64,000 nucleotides of DNA from Pestalotiopsis fici W106-1 (GCF_000516985.1 NW_006917091.1:4175022-4239021), one strand, 5' to 3'; shown: positions 1 to 11,847, counted from the stretch's first letter. The notes: a model not told the origin generated them from the letters alone. Program-made: numbers and translations.

Positions 1-482
1 GAGATGCATAACCACCCGATACTGAGCAACCGAGGCGCAGCGGCCAGTGACCACGGCTAGCGTCCAAAAATTGGCAATGAAAAGGCCAGATGGTTTCACT
101 GGGCTCGTGGATGCGTGAGGCTTGGCACAACGGAGATAAGATGCGATTGATAAGAGCTTCCGGATCTGGGCCCCTGCAAAAGTGGGAAAGTTGGCCCTAC
201 AACCGGGATTACCACGGGGAAGGCGCCTAAATTCTGCCACCCACCTTTGGCTTTCTCATCGTGGGCTTGGGTAGCATTTTGCACAACAAAACACTATACT
301 AGGAATAGCGCAAATGGGAAAATATATCGCTCTATTTTACTTTTCTTTGAGTACCATCGGTTATTCGCAACCCAATTTCAGAAGCCGGCCATCTATTTCT
401 CTATGAAAATCGCGCTCGAGCAAATTCGACCAAAAAATTCGTAACAATTTCATCAAAACATCCAAGCACAACATGGCAACGA
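1..482. other. Intergenic, nothing supported
   Basis: This stretch lies downstream of the minus-strand PD40 gene. I see only short, overlapping open frames on both strands with no recognisable domain and no splice structure, so I call no gene here. Confidence 0.5.
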
Positions 483-2486
483 TCAAAGGTACTCGTTCGG
501 GACATACATCGGCATCGAGTCCTCCCACAAACTATCCGTCACCAACCGCTTATCCGATCCGTCGGCATTCATGACCATGATTTGACCGTAGGGCTGGAAG
601 GTATTGTCAAAGAGAACAGACTCGTCGCGGAAGCCGTACATGCCCGTGGACCACATGATGCGGCCGTCGTACGACCACACAGCGTGGGCGTCATTGGCTG
701 GGCTGTCAGTGAGCTGCTTCAGGTCGGTGCCGTCGGGCCGGATGGTCATGATGTCGAAGCGGTCATCGTACCAGCGTGCGCCGTACTCCCATGTCCAGTT
801 GACCTGGCGCGTGAACACAATGAGCTCGCCGTCGGGCGACCAGCCGGGGGTGTTGTCCCAGCCCTCGGTCAGCACGCTCGTCTCGCCCGAGGTCAGGTTG
901 AGCATGCGTAGGCCCAGAGGCGCGGCACTGGTTCGGTTCCAGAGCCGGTAAACGATGCGCGTGCCGTCTGGCGACCAGGACGGGAAACCTGCGTTGAGCT
1001 CGCCAGGCGTCTCCGTCAGGTCCACGAAGCCGTCTCCGCTGGCATTGGCGCGGTAGATGGTGCCTGTTTCGGCGTTGCGGTCAAAGAACCATGTACCCAT
1101 ACCAACGGCAATCTCGGAGCCATCAGGCGAAAAGGTTGGCTGGAAAGCTCCACCGAGGCCCTGGGAGAGGTAGCTGGCCTCGGTTGCATTGTCCGTCTCC
1201 CACACATCATTCACATCAAAGGCAGTCACGAGGTCCGTGTATCCAGTGGACGACGTGACGACAGAGCTATTACCGAGCTGCTTCTGCGTAAGGGCGATGC
1301 GGCCAGTCGCATTGTTGAGCATTGGGAACACGTCCATGAAGCGGTAGTCCCATTCGCTGTCCCAGCTGAAAAGTTCTCTGCCACCGGCACGCTGGTCCCA
1401 CGACACGACCTCATATACGACCTTGGAGCCATCGGGCGACCATGAGGGGTCACGCAGATAGGTCAGGTTGAATGCTGTGTGCGTAGCGTCAGGCTCAGTG
1501 TAGTTGATACCCTCACTCTCGCCGCCCTTGATCACGTATCCAATGTTGCTGCTGTTGCCAATGTAGTGCTGGAAGAGCTTGAGGTAGTCTCCAGAGGTGT
1601 GGTTGACAACATCAGTTCCACTGGCAACATCAACACTGAGGATCTGACCAGAGACTTCTCCGTACTGATACGCGGTACCATGCGAAGCGTAGGTGTCCTC
1701 ACGAGACACTCTGTTGAACAGGATACGGGATCCATCTAGAGACCATGTAGGGGTACCGAGCGAGTAGCCATCTTCGCTGACTACTTGACGCAGGTCCGAC
1801 CCATCGGGACGGACCACATAGATCGACAACGTCTGTGTGTGCTCCCAGCCTGTTCCCTCACCGTGGCCGGTCCACTCCGTGTTACGATCGGAGCTGAAAG
1901 CAATCCACTCGCCATCGGGCGACCAGGTGGGACGGTAGTGTCCCTGGGGGCTATCTTTGCTTGGTCGAGTCGCTTCAGTGTCGGTGAGGTTCTGAGCTTC
2001 GCCTGTCGAAAGATCCTTGACCCAGATATTGGCTGTAAGGTTGCCTTGCGTCGACACATAGGCAAGTTTGGTTCCGTCGGGAGACAAGGCACCCGAGTCT
2101 TCAAAGGAGTCAGTCGCTACAAGAGTTTCCAATCCTGTACCGTCGACCTTGATGCGATAAATGTCAGACTGGCCATCGCCACGACGCTCGCTGGTGAAGA
2201 CAATCCAGTTGCCATCCGGGGACCAAGAAGGACGGTAGTCCATGGTCCAAGTCTGGTTGGACATGAGGGGGGTGGCATCACTGCCATCGGCATTGGCGAT
2301 GTACAATTGTGATGCGCCGGGTGCGATCCGGTTCATGTAGAAGATTCCCGACTTGTCAGCCGCCGCAACGTGAGGGTTGATCGAGGCAGATTCCGAGCTC
2401 GACTGCTGCCGTGCAGCATAGGGACAACCGGCGAGTGCGCGGCTGCTGGTCAGGCCCAAGACGGCCGCGTATGATGACCAACGCAT
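483..2486 (-). CDS. Secreted PD40/TolB-like beta-propeller protein
   Basis: This is a single-exon gene of 667 residues with an ATG start at 2486. Residues 1-20 look like a signal peptide ending at an Ala-Leu-Ala-Gly segment. The rest contains nine PD40-type motifs of the form W/F/L-S-x-D-G, near residues 88, 134, 188, 248, 349, 452, 504, 549 and 604. They are followed by short beta-strand-like stretches such as IVFTS, IAFSS and IVYRL. The repeat matches the WD40-like blades of TolB and fungal TolB-like propellers. I count about 14 N-x-S/T sequons, which fits passage through the secretory pathway. No catalytic domain follows the propeller, so it is more likely a binding or scaffold protein than a peptidase of the DPP family, which carries a C-terminal hydrolase domain absent here. 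The molecular function is unknown. Confidence 0.85.
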   Translation of the reverse strand: MRWSSYAAVLGLTSSRALAGCPYAARQQSSSESASINPHVAAADKSGIFYMNRIAPGASQLYIANADGSDATPLMSNQTWTMDYRPSWSPDGNWIVFTSERRGDGQSDIYRIKVDGTGLETLVATDSFEDSGALSPDGTKLAYVSTQGNLTANIWVKDLSTGEAQNLTDTEATRPSKDSPQGHYRPTWSPDGEWIAFSSDRNTEWTGHGEGTGWEHTQTLSIYVVRPDGSDLRQVVSEDGYSLGTPTWSLDGSRILFNRVSREDTYASHGTAYQYGEVSGQILSVDVASGTDVVNHTSGDYLKLFQHYIGNSSNIGYVIKGGESEGINYTEPDATHTAFNLTYLRDPSWSPDGSKVVYEVVSWDQRAGGRELFSWDSEWDYRFMDVFPMLNNATGRIALTQKQLGNSSVVTSSTGYTDLVTAFDVNDVWETDNATEASYLSQGLGGAFQPTFSPDGSEIAVGMGTWFFDRNAETGTIYRANASGDGFVDLTETPGELNAGFPSWSPDGTRIVYRLWNRTSAAPLGLRMLNLTSGETSVLTEGWDNTPGWSPDGELIVFTRQVNWTWEYGARWYDDRFDIMTIRPDGTDLKQLTDSPANDAHAVWSYDGRIMWSTGMYGFRDESVLFDNTFQPYGQIMVMNADGSDKRLVTDSLWEDSMPMYVPNEYL

Positions 2487-4501
2487 CTTGACAAACGAGT
2501 AGGGGAGTATGGTCGATTCTTGTTAATCTACAAGGACTCAACAACTGTACTGTCGCCACCCGTAGATCGACTGATCGTCCAAAGTCTTCAAGATCGGAAA
2601 GATCAAGAGGAACTGGCCCTTTTATTCTCGTCCGACAAGGGCACTTGGCCTTCCCTCCTTGCACCGATCTCTCCCAACCAAGCCTTTGATCAACCCTCCG
2701 TCCAAACTCTTGTCGCGCTAAGATGGAGTATCATCATGGGTCTAATTCTTGGCGTCCCCGATTATGGTCTCCGAGCGGGAGGACGTTCTGTGGAGCCATT
2801 TAGTGTAGAGAGCTGCGGCCTGCCGATTCTAGTTCGCACGTCCCTTGAACCTTTGAAACGCCGCCTATCAGTTCGACGAGTATTCCATTGCACAGGGTCA
2901 GCCATCATATTGCCGATATGATCTGAAGACTGTTTCCTTTGTCCTGTAGCTCCGATTTTGTCCATGACGAAGAACATCGGTCATGGCACTGATCTGGCAC
3001 GTACGTATCCCACAGACGAGGCGACGAATGCAAGGACGAATGTGCGGGCTTGGCAGGTTCAGGTTTGCCGAAAGTGGACCACCGAAGACGGGTTGATAAT
3101 TTCTGAACCTGGAAGATAGTGACTTCCTTGAAGCCCAAACCCTGAGCAACTGGCCCTGGAGGCGAGAAATTGCCCCGGATTGATTTGCTATGAGCAGATG
3201 CACATTTCGGATGACCGAGTGTATACTCGGCTGTTGGACCTAGCGGGGTCCCCTAGGTGATCCAAGCTTTCTCCTGTCGATCAGATCTTGCCGCAAAAGA
3301 CTAGTGTGCCGTCTTGTGATTGGCCGCCTGGGTAAAGAAAACGACAGCATGTCGGTTTTGACTCGGATTTATCGTCGAGGCAAATCCCCCCCAAAACAAA
3401 GATCCTGTCCCCCGTGATTTCATTGAGATAATGCTTTGTTTCAAAACTGATCTTGGCTCTTGCTCAAGACGAATTGGAAAGCTCGAGCGCTTTTGCCACC
3501 TCGTGGATGACTTGTCTGGGCCATCATCGTCTCTTCAAGACTGCATTATCTGATGTGGCGTAGCTCTGGGCACTCTGATAGGTGATCCACCTGCAAGTAT
3601 TCGAGACTAGAGGACATCCTATAGTTCACGGTCGATAAAAAAGACTTTCGCTAATTGGCTGGGGTAAAAGACTGGGCATAGTGGATTGCTGGAATACAAT
3701 TTAAGAATTATCGCGCGTGTGGATATGACGTGTTAGCTAGTTGATTAATTTAGGAACCCGCAATGGAATTGTCATTGCTCGGCTCGGAGGTAAATTGCGA
3801 ATTGACATTCATATTCAATTATGAAAACTTTTCCTTTCCATCTTTGTCCTTTTTGTCTGTTTTTGTTGCAGAATGCCACGTGAAGGAGACCCCATGCGCT
3901 CCGCACTGCAGCCGAGCAGCCCGATGGAGTGGTAGAACAGCTCATTCCGTGCTCTTTGTTATGTAATCGGCTCAACGTACTGAGGTTATATTTTCATGCC
4001 CGAATCAGTTCGCCAACGTTATACTTTAGCTTGAGTTGAATAGGCCTCAAGATAGTAGCTGTCAGGAGACACCACGTACCATTTGGGCACAAAGTGAGAG
4101 TACAGTGTCTTCTATGGGCAATTGCAGCAAACAATTCTCACGAGGTGTTACATGTGGAGTTTAGTTCACCTATAGATGCGAACGATAGGAAATAATTTGT
4201 CAATTCATATCAGTCATCCGTACATAGCCGCCAGTGCTCTGTGCTGGATATCCTCCCCATTCGTGCCAAGCAGTCTATGTAACCAATAAACACCGAAGAA
4301 ATGAGAATCTGCTCCGAACCTGGAGGCAACATGTGGCCATGAACGAGTAATAGTGGCTTGGAGTCCCACTGTTCGTGTTTTCGTTGCTCGGAAGTTTGGT
4401 CTGTAAAACCGTTCCTAGATCCGACTTGGCGAGCAAGTAGTAGCAACAGCGCATGATAGTTTATGCGTGTTTCTAGACCTCCCACGGGGAATGTCCTGTA
4501 T
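2487..4501. other. Intergenic region upstream of the PD40 gene
   Basis: About 2 kb lies between the start of the propeller gene and the end of the membrane-protein gene. It should hold the propeller promoter. The open frames in it are short, mutually overlapping and mostly begin at non-ATG codons. I recognised no domain in them. Confidence 0.5.
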
Positions 4502-5424
4502 CTAGACTAGAACACGATCACTCGAGCTCGGTAATTGTTCCAGACAAGCCATCTCCTCGCCAGGGTTGCTCTTGTCCTTGGGAGGGATGCCAAACCAGCC
4601 GCCGACCACGGTGGCGACGGCGACACCAATCTGCGGAATGAACTGCAGAATCAACCGCACGGCAAAGGTGCCCGTAATGGGATCCAGAATGGCGAGGTGG
4701 TCAAAGGCATACGTCGTGTTGTAAATGAGCCGCAGGCACTGAAACGGAATGGCCACGGCCGCGGCCACAATGAGGGCCCGGCAGGGCTTGAACATGGGGT
4801 GCTTGCGGTGCAGCGCCGACGTCCGCCTCCAGGTCGGCCAGATCCACCAGCACATGGTGGCCATGACGCCCAGCATGAGGCAGTTGCCGATGCGGTTGAG
4901 CAGCTGCGACGCCACGCCGCCCTCGCCCGTGGCGCTGGGCGAGCCGCCGTACGTGGCCAGGGCAATGCCCGCCGTGTTGCACAAGTGGGTGACGCCCAGA
5001 ATGATCTTTTCGGTCCAGCGTCGAGGGTAGGGGAGTGTGATATTCCTGTGGTAGACATTAGATCAACGCTGACTCAGCTGAAAGGAGGGTGGGTGGGATG
5101 AGTTGAGAGTTGGGTTACATACACTTCGTAGAGGAGTCCAATAATAGTTAGCGACAGACAGGCCAGACTGCCGGCATTGGTCATGATGGCCACGGTGTTC
5201 GGCAGGAGTGGGTCGGCCCGGTGCACAATGAGATATGCGTCGGACGCGAACCGAAGTCCGAAATATGATACGAAAATCGGCCAGCACACCATTCCGTTTT
5301 TCCCGTGCATCCAGGTCAGGTAGCAGGTGGGGAAGAAGAGCACTGCATATATGGCCAAATCGGCAATTGCAAGATTGACAATATTCAGCGAGGGCGGCGG
5401 GAGGTTCACAGCTGATTCCGACAT
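4502..5424 (-). CDS. Seven-span integral membrane protein, DUF7702-like
   Basis: Two exons, 5424-5123 and 5045-4502, are joined by a 77-nt intron (GTATGT donor, CACAG acceptor) and give 281 residues in frame. The ATG at 5424 is chosen because the upstream extension of the frame starts at TTG. The protein has about seven hydrophobic spans: one after residue 14, followed by spans separated by short polar loops, ending with VAVATVVGGWFG and a polar tail of about 25 residues. Conserved-looking features are RFASDAYL in an early loop, LCNTAGIALATYGG after the intron and the WRR loop. The arrangement resembles the fungus-specific DUF7702 integral membrane family and is distantly reminiscent of RTA1-like proteins. 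The function of the family is not known to me. It sits alone, divergent from the MFS gene. Confidence 0.7.
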
Positions 5425-6647
5425 GGTGACTATAGAGTGTTTGGCGTGGCGTGATGTCAAGATCCCTTGTTAGTCGATTGAAGATGGCGTTGCTAATGTA
5501 CTGAAGGTCTGGCAGTCAATTCAAGACAGACAGAGTAAGATGGGTTGATGGTATTTGACCGGAGTAGACTGGAAGATTGTCGTGAGTGATATCCAATATT
5601 CCTAATGGCGTAGAGGAATGAGGTCGAATTATACCAAGTACAGAGCGCACAGAAGAGCATCTAAGCCACAAAGTCTGCGTTTGACGATACCGCAATGCGA
5701 GATGCGCAGCGAGTTGCTAAATGTCTGCCTGATGGGAAGGAAGATGTGTTGCAGATGCAACAAGCATCATGACGGCAGTCTGAGCTCCATCAGGCCAAGC
5801 CGACTGCCGAGTGTGACTTGTCCCGCAAAAGGACTGCTATAATTACAACAAGGCACGCTATCCCTATAACTGTTGTGGAATTAAAAAAACACGCATAGAT
5901 GAGCTGTTTCCATAGATAGATAGTAGGGACTTCTAAGTTCTATTCAGCCCTGTTTCGTGCTAGATGGTGGCAGTACCGGTAAATTAGCGTAGCGTTTCGG
6001 GTAGTGATTGCATTGCGCCATAGTACCATCTAAGGCTCTTAGTCGTTATCCATGGCATTGAGCCAAAAACAAGTCGAGGGGATGTAGATCGGGTACTTGT
6101 GATGAATACTCAAGATATGGGCATAAACGGTTAGGATCAGCTAGACAGGGTCAACTGCCGGCGAGCGAGCGGATGCTGCTGGGGGTCATCGAGAAGAAGA
6201 AAAAAAACGTTCGCCCATGTTGCTGGCGCAGTGTTGACCAGGTTGCGATTGGCCAGCCTTGTTGCACCCTATCCATCAACTTCACGAGATCTGCAATATG
6301 CCAACATGTAACATCCCGCAATGGGTCGCATATAGTGTAAAGAGTGCTATTGAGTGGCAGTGAGACAAGGATCTATCCATAAAAGTACTACATCCAGGAG
6401 CACGTACGGGAGAGCATATAAAGTGGAATCATGGTTCGACACCCAAGCTAGAGAGTACCTAACCACATGGTCCGCTAGATTATAGTCCGTGTCAACCGAA
6501 AGCGAGCCAATAACAAGCGGAACCGAATCTATAATGTCCCCCACCTTTTCCTCAAGACTCGACCTCAACTTGGCATGCAAACTTTGAGCCTTGGCCCAAT
6601 TAGAAAGGGCTCATTCAGGGTTCGGGAGTCTATGAGATTGTCAAGGT

Positions 6648-6670
6648 CGCCAGATTCTAGAATTCTGGCG
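6648..6670. repeat. 23-bp near-perfect palindrome
   Basis: CGCCAGA and TCTGGCG arms surround a TTCTAGAA-like core, and the two halves match except for one base pair. It lies about 560 bp upstream of the MFS start codon. It could be a dimeric transcription-factor site, but nothing else supports that. Confidence 0.4.
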
Positions 6671-7050
6671 GACTGGCTACTCCCGAAGCCTATTCTTAGA
6701 CTCCTGGTAGACTCAAATCTAGTGTGCCTCCAGGTACACCGTTCAGTTTGTGGGGCAAACATGGCCCGTTGGCATCTAGGATACAGAAATGTCGAGACTT
6801 GCAGCCCCTCTAAGCCTTCCCGACCCCTAGAAGATTTGTGCCTTGCTCCGTGATGCCGATGCGAAATCGACAAAGATTTCATAATTCGAACTTTGCTTCC
6901 GCCCGTCATGATCTCTCGACAGCTCGCTTTCGCGGCGAACCTGTCCCCCCCCATCCTCCCCCTTGCTTCGGAGGCTGAACAAGCCTTTTGCCCCCCGTAC
7001 CAATCTCGGCGAGACCACCACAAAGACCGGGACACGGCAGGGCCCAAATC

Positions 7051-7063
7051 TCCGCCGTTCGGA
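7051..7063. promoter_or_regulatory. Candidate Zn2Cys6-type site, CCG-N5-CGG
   Basis: TCCG and CGGA half-sites are separated by five bases, about 165 bp upstream of the MFS start. Zn2Cys6 regulators bind paired CGG triplets, and a regulator of that class lies about 5.6 kb downstream. The spacing differs from the similar site upstream of the P450, so a shared regulator is only a possibility. Confidence 0.3.
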
Positions 7064-7228
7064 TCCCTTTGGGATTGGCTGCCACCTGCGCATGCCACCC
7101 CGATTGTCAAACACACCAGACTCTGAATACATCTGGTTAAAGAAGGCAGTTCCCCAGGGCCAGCAACCCAGCACTTGAATTTTTGTTATGATGCACGTGC
7201 AAGGATCTGCATTCTCATCATTGTCACC

Positions 7229-8901
7229 ATGTCTTCTGAAAACAAGATCACGGATAGCGACTTGAGCGCAGCGATTAATCAAGATGATCCTGAAAAGGGG
7301 AAGAGCAATAGCGATGATGCTCCCTCTGAGGCCGCTGATCATGAGGGAGGTCTCATCGTTTATTGGGAACACCCAGAGAGCGAAGACCCCGAAAACCCCC
7401 TAAATTGGAGTGACAAGCGAAAATGGGCCATGATTGGCATCTTGTCGTTTCTCAGTTTACTTGTGTAAGTCTTGCCGAGTCAACCCTTTCACAAGTGCAA
7501 CCGCACCCGCGACTTCTTTTACTAAACATCAAACTCTCCTCCGTGTAGTCCTCTGGCATCGTCTATGCTTGCGCCGGGCGTACCACAAGTCCTTGAGGAA
7601 TTCGACATCACCAACGATCAACTCGCGACATTTGTCGTCTCCGTCTTTGTCCTGGGGTTTGCGCTCGGTCCGATTGTCATTGCGCCCCTGAGTGAAGTCT
7701 ATGGGCGGAACCTAGTCTATCATGTCTGCAATGCGACTTTTACCGTCTTCACGATTGCCTGCGCCCTCGCGACGAACATGGGCATGCTGATTGCCTTTCG
7801 TTTTCTGGCTGGCTTCTCGGGAGTGGCCGTCTTGACTATTGGCAGCGGCAGCATCGTTGACATGATGCCGGCGAATCGAAGAGGCCGGGCAATGGCATTG
7901 TGGACGGGAGGGCCGATCCTAGGCCCCGTGGTTGGGCCAGTTTGCGGCGGCTTCCTCGTCGAGGATCTCGGCTGGAGATGGGTGTTCTGGGTGATTGCCA
8001 TTGCCGTAAGTCCCCATCATATTAATTGTCCCCAGTCTGGTTGTACTCGCTAACACTTACCAAACAGTCTGGAGTTACTACCTTGGCATCGATTTTCATT
8101 CTTCGAGAGTCTTACGCTCCCCTCATTCTAGAAAGAAAGGCTGCTCGACTGCGAAAAGAGACGGGCAATCCTGGCTATCAATCAAAGCTCAAGAGCGCCG
8201 AGCCTCCGAAGAAGGTGTTTGCGCGATCCATCGTCCGCCCCATGCGACTGCTCTTTACCTCGCCGCTCGTCACGATCCTGAGTACCTACGTCGCCATTAT
8301 CTATGGCCTCATGTACATCCTCTTCACCACATTTACGTTTGTGTTTGAGCAGTATTATGGCTTCAGCGCACGCAGCGCGGGTTTGGTATTCATTGGTGGA
8401 GGTATCGGCAACATCCTGGGTCAGTTTCTGGTCGGGTTCCTATCGGATCGCCTGATAGAAGCCGAGAAGAGAAAAGGCAACCAGCCAGAACCGGAGATAC
8501 GGCTCAGCCTCTGGATCACCGTACCTTCAGCGCTGACGCTCTCGGCGGGATTGTTGATCTACGGATGGGGCGCACAGTTCCACGTCCATTGGATCGTGCC
8601 CGTCTTTGGCACGGGCATTATGGGCTTTGGCCTAATTGGCATCTTCATGAGCATCTTGACCTACCTGGTCGACGTGTACCAAGAGCATGCGGCTTCAGTG
8701 ACGGCTGCCAATGCCGTGCTGAGAAGCGTCCTTGGTGCTGTCTTGCCGCTTATTGGCCTGCAAATGTATAATGCTCTGGGCTTGGGCTGGGGCAACACGC
8801 TACTGGGGCTGATTTGCTTTGTGCTCGCGCCTGTAACTTGGATCTTGGCGATATTTGGCACCCGCATCAGACAGCACCCAAAGTTTGTCAACAAAATTTG
8901 A
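7229..8901 (+). CDS. MFS drug/metabolite exporter (DHA1-like)
   Basis: Three exons, 7229-7464, 7549-8005 and 8068-8901, give 508 residues in frame. Both donors are GTAAGT and the acceptors are TAG and CAG. The ATG at 7229 is the first Met of the frame; the upstream extension begins at TTG. The cytosolic N-terminus carries DPENPLNW (residues 53-60), a hallmark of fungal DHA1 proton antiporters. Residues 125-133 (PLSEVYGRN) match loop motif A, and residues 200-214, with the G-P-x-x-G-P-x-x-G-G pattern, match antiporter motif C. Hydrophobic spans are consistent with 12 helices and a central charged loop rich in Lys/Arg. The family exports drugs, toxins or secondary metabolites at the plasma membrane. 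Its neighbours are a P450 and a Zn2Cys6 regulator on the same strand, so export of a P450 product or substrate is plausible but inferred. Confidence 0.9.
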
Positions 8902-9893
8902 GTGGCCCAATTGTTCTTAATGTCATAAAAAAGTAATAGTTATAGAATTGTATTTAGACAATGTTTAATGAAATTTCGACTTGATTCAAACACTGGGCTC
9001 AACCGTCAATGCATGATTGCGTACATTGGATGTTGTTTTCCACTGCCTGTATCTGAATTGAGTACGGAGTAGAGTCTGATTAGCCGTACTCCAAACTACT
9101 CGGGATTTGGCAGTAGCGACATTGCAAGATATTACTCAGCAATATGATCAATATGATAAAGAAACATCGAATTGGTGGTTTTTGGTTCCAATTTCGCAGT
9201 GTATTCATCTACGATTCTATCTGCTACGAAGAGCGCCGCGGGCCAATTGCACACTGAGAGGTCCAGCGTTGCTTAGCACCGCTAGCCATGACTAGAGCTC
9301 ACCAGAAGAAGAAGAAAAGCCATTCCATGCCGCAGCACAGTTTTGGTTGCATAGTCTCGATATCCTGCTGCTTCGACCGTGCCGAGATCCAGATACGATG
9401 ATCTTTGTAAATCATGAACAGAAAATCAACAATAATAATGTGGCTGAGCTGGGGGCTAGGCTGAATGACAGTTTGATATATCATTCATTCACCAGGGTCG
9501 CATCCAGTGGGGATCACTTTTAGGGAGGTCTTTAGCGCTGTGGGGGGTCGGGAGGAGAGCGAAAACGAGAGCGAGCTTTCCCGTCCCGTCGGGGGGTGTC
9601 ATGGTCTTAGTGTTCTCGGGACGCTGAGAACACTTTGATTGCTTAACTTGGCGCCCTGATTCGTTGGGTTGTAGGTTTGCACTCGGGGTCCGCCTCGGAC
9701 CGGTTTGCGATATGCTGCTGGAGACGAGTTCATTGCACGGCTCTTTCTCGACCAAAACCGAGAAACGAACCTATAATTGATACTGCTTGTATCAAATAAA
9801 AGGGCTCTGCATCATCCATAGTTACTAACAATAATCGTTTGGCATCAACATTCTTTTCTCAGCCCTCGCAACCCTCACAACACAATCCTCGAA
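8902..9893. other. Intergenic region, MFS 3' end and P450 promoter
   Basis: About 1 kb without a gene. The right part should be the P450 promoter: an AT-rich CAAATAAAAG stretch lies near 9795 and a CCG-N3-CGG repeat at 9690-9698. Confidence 0.5.
9688..9700. promoter_or_regulatory. Candidate Zn2Cys6-type site, CCG-N3-CGG
   Basis: GTCCG and CGGAC form a perfect inverted repeat around a 3-bp spacer, about 195 bp upstream of the P450 start codon. The geometry, an everted CGG pair, fits a Zn2Cys6 dimer site. Which regulator uses it cannot be told from sequence. Confidence 0.35.
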
Positions 9894-11847
9894 ATGGATT
9901 TTACACAGACTGCTTACCAACGTCTGGCAGACAAGTGGCCAGTCGTCCTCGTTGCCGTAATAGCACTCGTCGCCGCGGGCGTTGTCCCTCACCTGCTTAA
10001 TGCACTACAAATCTCCAAAATCCCCATCATTGGTAGCGAATTGGGAAGTCTCGACAAGCGGAGGCAAGCCTATATACACTCGGCGCGGAAACTGTATAAT
10101 GATGGATACCACAAAGTGCGTCTTGTGCTTGTTATCACATGGAAGGCTTTGCGCAATGATCTAACAGGCGGTCATTTCTAGTTCAAGGATGGGATTTTCC
10201 AAATCACCACGCCGCGAGGTACGTTGAGTTCATTTACTGAAGACAGAGTTGCAGCTAACGCGCCTATGGCAGACACGACAGTGGTAGTTCTTAGTCCCAA
10301 GTACTTGCCTGAATTGAAGAAACTGCCCGATCACACGGTCAGCATGGATGGCGCAGTCAATGAGGTGATTATCTAATTGGCAATGTTCATGAGCGCAGCA
10401 CTAATAAGGGCAATAAACAGACTATCGAGGCCAAGTATACCAAGATCCAATCGACTGTTCCCATTATTCCACACACCATCAAAGCGGATCTGACGCCTGC
10501 TCTCAGTGAGTTGATTTCATTCATTCAAGTATCTGCGAGAGCACATTTGCTGATAAGGGGAATGCAGCCCGCCTGAATGCACTGATTGCAAATGAATGTC
10601 GCGAATGTCTCGACATTAATCTGCCCAAATGCCCTGACTGGACGTCAATCAATGTGCACCACAAACTCCTCCGAATTGTGGCCATGGTCTCAGGGCGCAT
10701 GTTTATCGGACCTGAGCTCAGCCGCACCGAGGAGTACCTGGATGCTGCCATCAACTACACCATGGAGGTCATGACTGCGCAACGCGCCGTCGTGAGAATG
10801 AACCCGTGGTTGCGACCTTTCTTCGCCTCCCGGCTCCCGGAAATCAAGAAGCTTGAGCGGAGAAAAAAGGAAGCTTATGACTTCCTCATGCCCATGATTG
10901 AAGCTCGCAAGCAGTCCTTCCAGGATTCCAAGGATGATGGACCAGACGACATGCTGCAATGGCTCATCAGAAACTCGCCCAAATTCACTGATGTACACAG
11001 TCAAAATCTGGCCGAGGTGCAGTTGGGTCTTAGTTTCGCGGCTATACATACAACGGTCTTGGTCGCGACAAACGTGTAAGTAGCATTGCATGTCCATTTC
11101 TCACATCGTTTACTGACAGCGCCTTGAAGATTTTATAGCGCGGCAGCGTCGCCAGAGTTCATTCCAGAGCTCCGCGAAGAAATTGAGGGCGCTCTTGCGC
11201 AAAACAACGGTGTCTTTACCAGCCAAGCGCTACAGGCCATGACCAAGCTGGATAGCTTCCTCAAGGAGACTCTTCGCGTGTATCCAGCAACCATGGGTAA
11301 GGATAAATACAACATGAGATTTACGTGAGTCTTCAAACTAACACTTTTGCGCAAAGCATCTTTCCAACGCAAGGTGCTGCGGACATTTACGCTCTCCGAT
11401 GGCCGTGTAATTCCTGCCGGTGTGACCATTGAAGTCCCTGCCGTCGCCATCAGCTCCGACCCCGAGGTGTTCTCCAACCCTGAAGAGTTTGACCCGCTGC
11501 GATTCCACAAGATGCGCCAGCATGCAAAGGAAACGTCCAACGAGAGCGGTGCCCTCAACCAGTTTGTCAGTGTGAGCGCCAACAGCTTGAACTTTGGCTA
11601 CGGTCGCCACGCTTGCCCCGGTCGCTTCTTTGCTGCCAACGAGATCAAGATGATCTTTGGCCAGTTTATCATGAAGTACGACCTCAAGCTACCCGACGGA
11701 GAGACGAAGCGGTATCCCAACATGGAATTTGCACACATGGTAAGTCTTGACGAGCTTCTGCTGCACGATACCGGGCGCCGCTAACAACCTACCGTCTAGT
11801 CTATTCCTGATCCCAAGAAGGAGATTATGATGCGGGAGCGCCGCTAG
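9894..11847 (+). CDS. Cytochrome P450 monooxygenase, CYP503/ent-kaurene-oxidase-like
   Basis: Eight exons close in frame to 513 residues: 9894-10115, 10182-10218, 10273-10364, 10421-10505, 10568-11075, 11130-11296, 11357-11739 and 11800-11847. Residues about 16-36 form an N-terminal membrane anchor for the ER. The I-helix reads AIHTT (304-308), the variant seen in fungal ent-kaurene-oxidase-like P450s. The K-helix E-x-x-R is at 361-364. The haem-binding loop is [12 protein letters not shown] with the axial Cys at 457. All core P450 elements are present, so an active haem-thiolate monooxygenase is expected. The acceptor of the fifth intron is read as AAG at 11129, because the nearby CAG leads straight to a stop. 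The substrate is unknown. No terpene or polyketide synthase is visible in the window. Confidence 0.9.

Larger units (their letters stand above)
5425..7228. other. Divergent intergenic region between membrane protein and MFS genes
   Basis: About 1.8 kb between two divergently transcribed genes, presumably containing both promoters. It includes a near-palindrome at 6648-6670 and a CCG..CGG repeat at 7051-7063. Minus-strand frames at 6565-7372 overlap the MFS start and show no domain, so I do not call them. Confidence 0.5.

Noticed and set aside
582..2312. Several + strand frames inside the PD40 gene
   Set aside because: Shadows of the long minus-strand frame, which carries the clear repeat motifs.
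2520..3203. Several overlapping open frames of 70-130 codons on both strands upstream of the PD40 gene
   Set aside because: They start at non-ATG codons or overlap each other, have no domain and no splice structure; better read as promoter sequence.
4535..5101. 188-codon + frame antisense to the DUF7702-like gene
   Set aside because: GC-rich shadow of the real minus-strand gene; composition is of the Gly/Arg/His type seen in shadow frames.
6565..7372. Two minus-strand frames of about 180 codons overlapping the MFS start
   Set aside because: Antisense to the MFS first exon and promoter, with no recognisable protein content.
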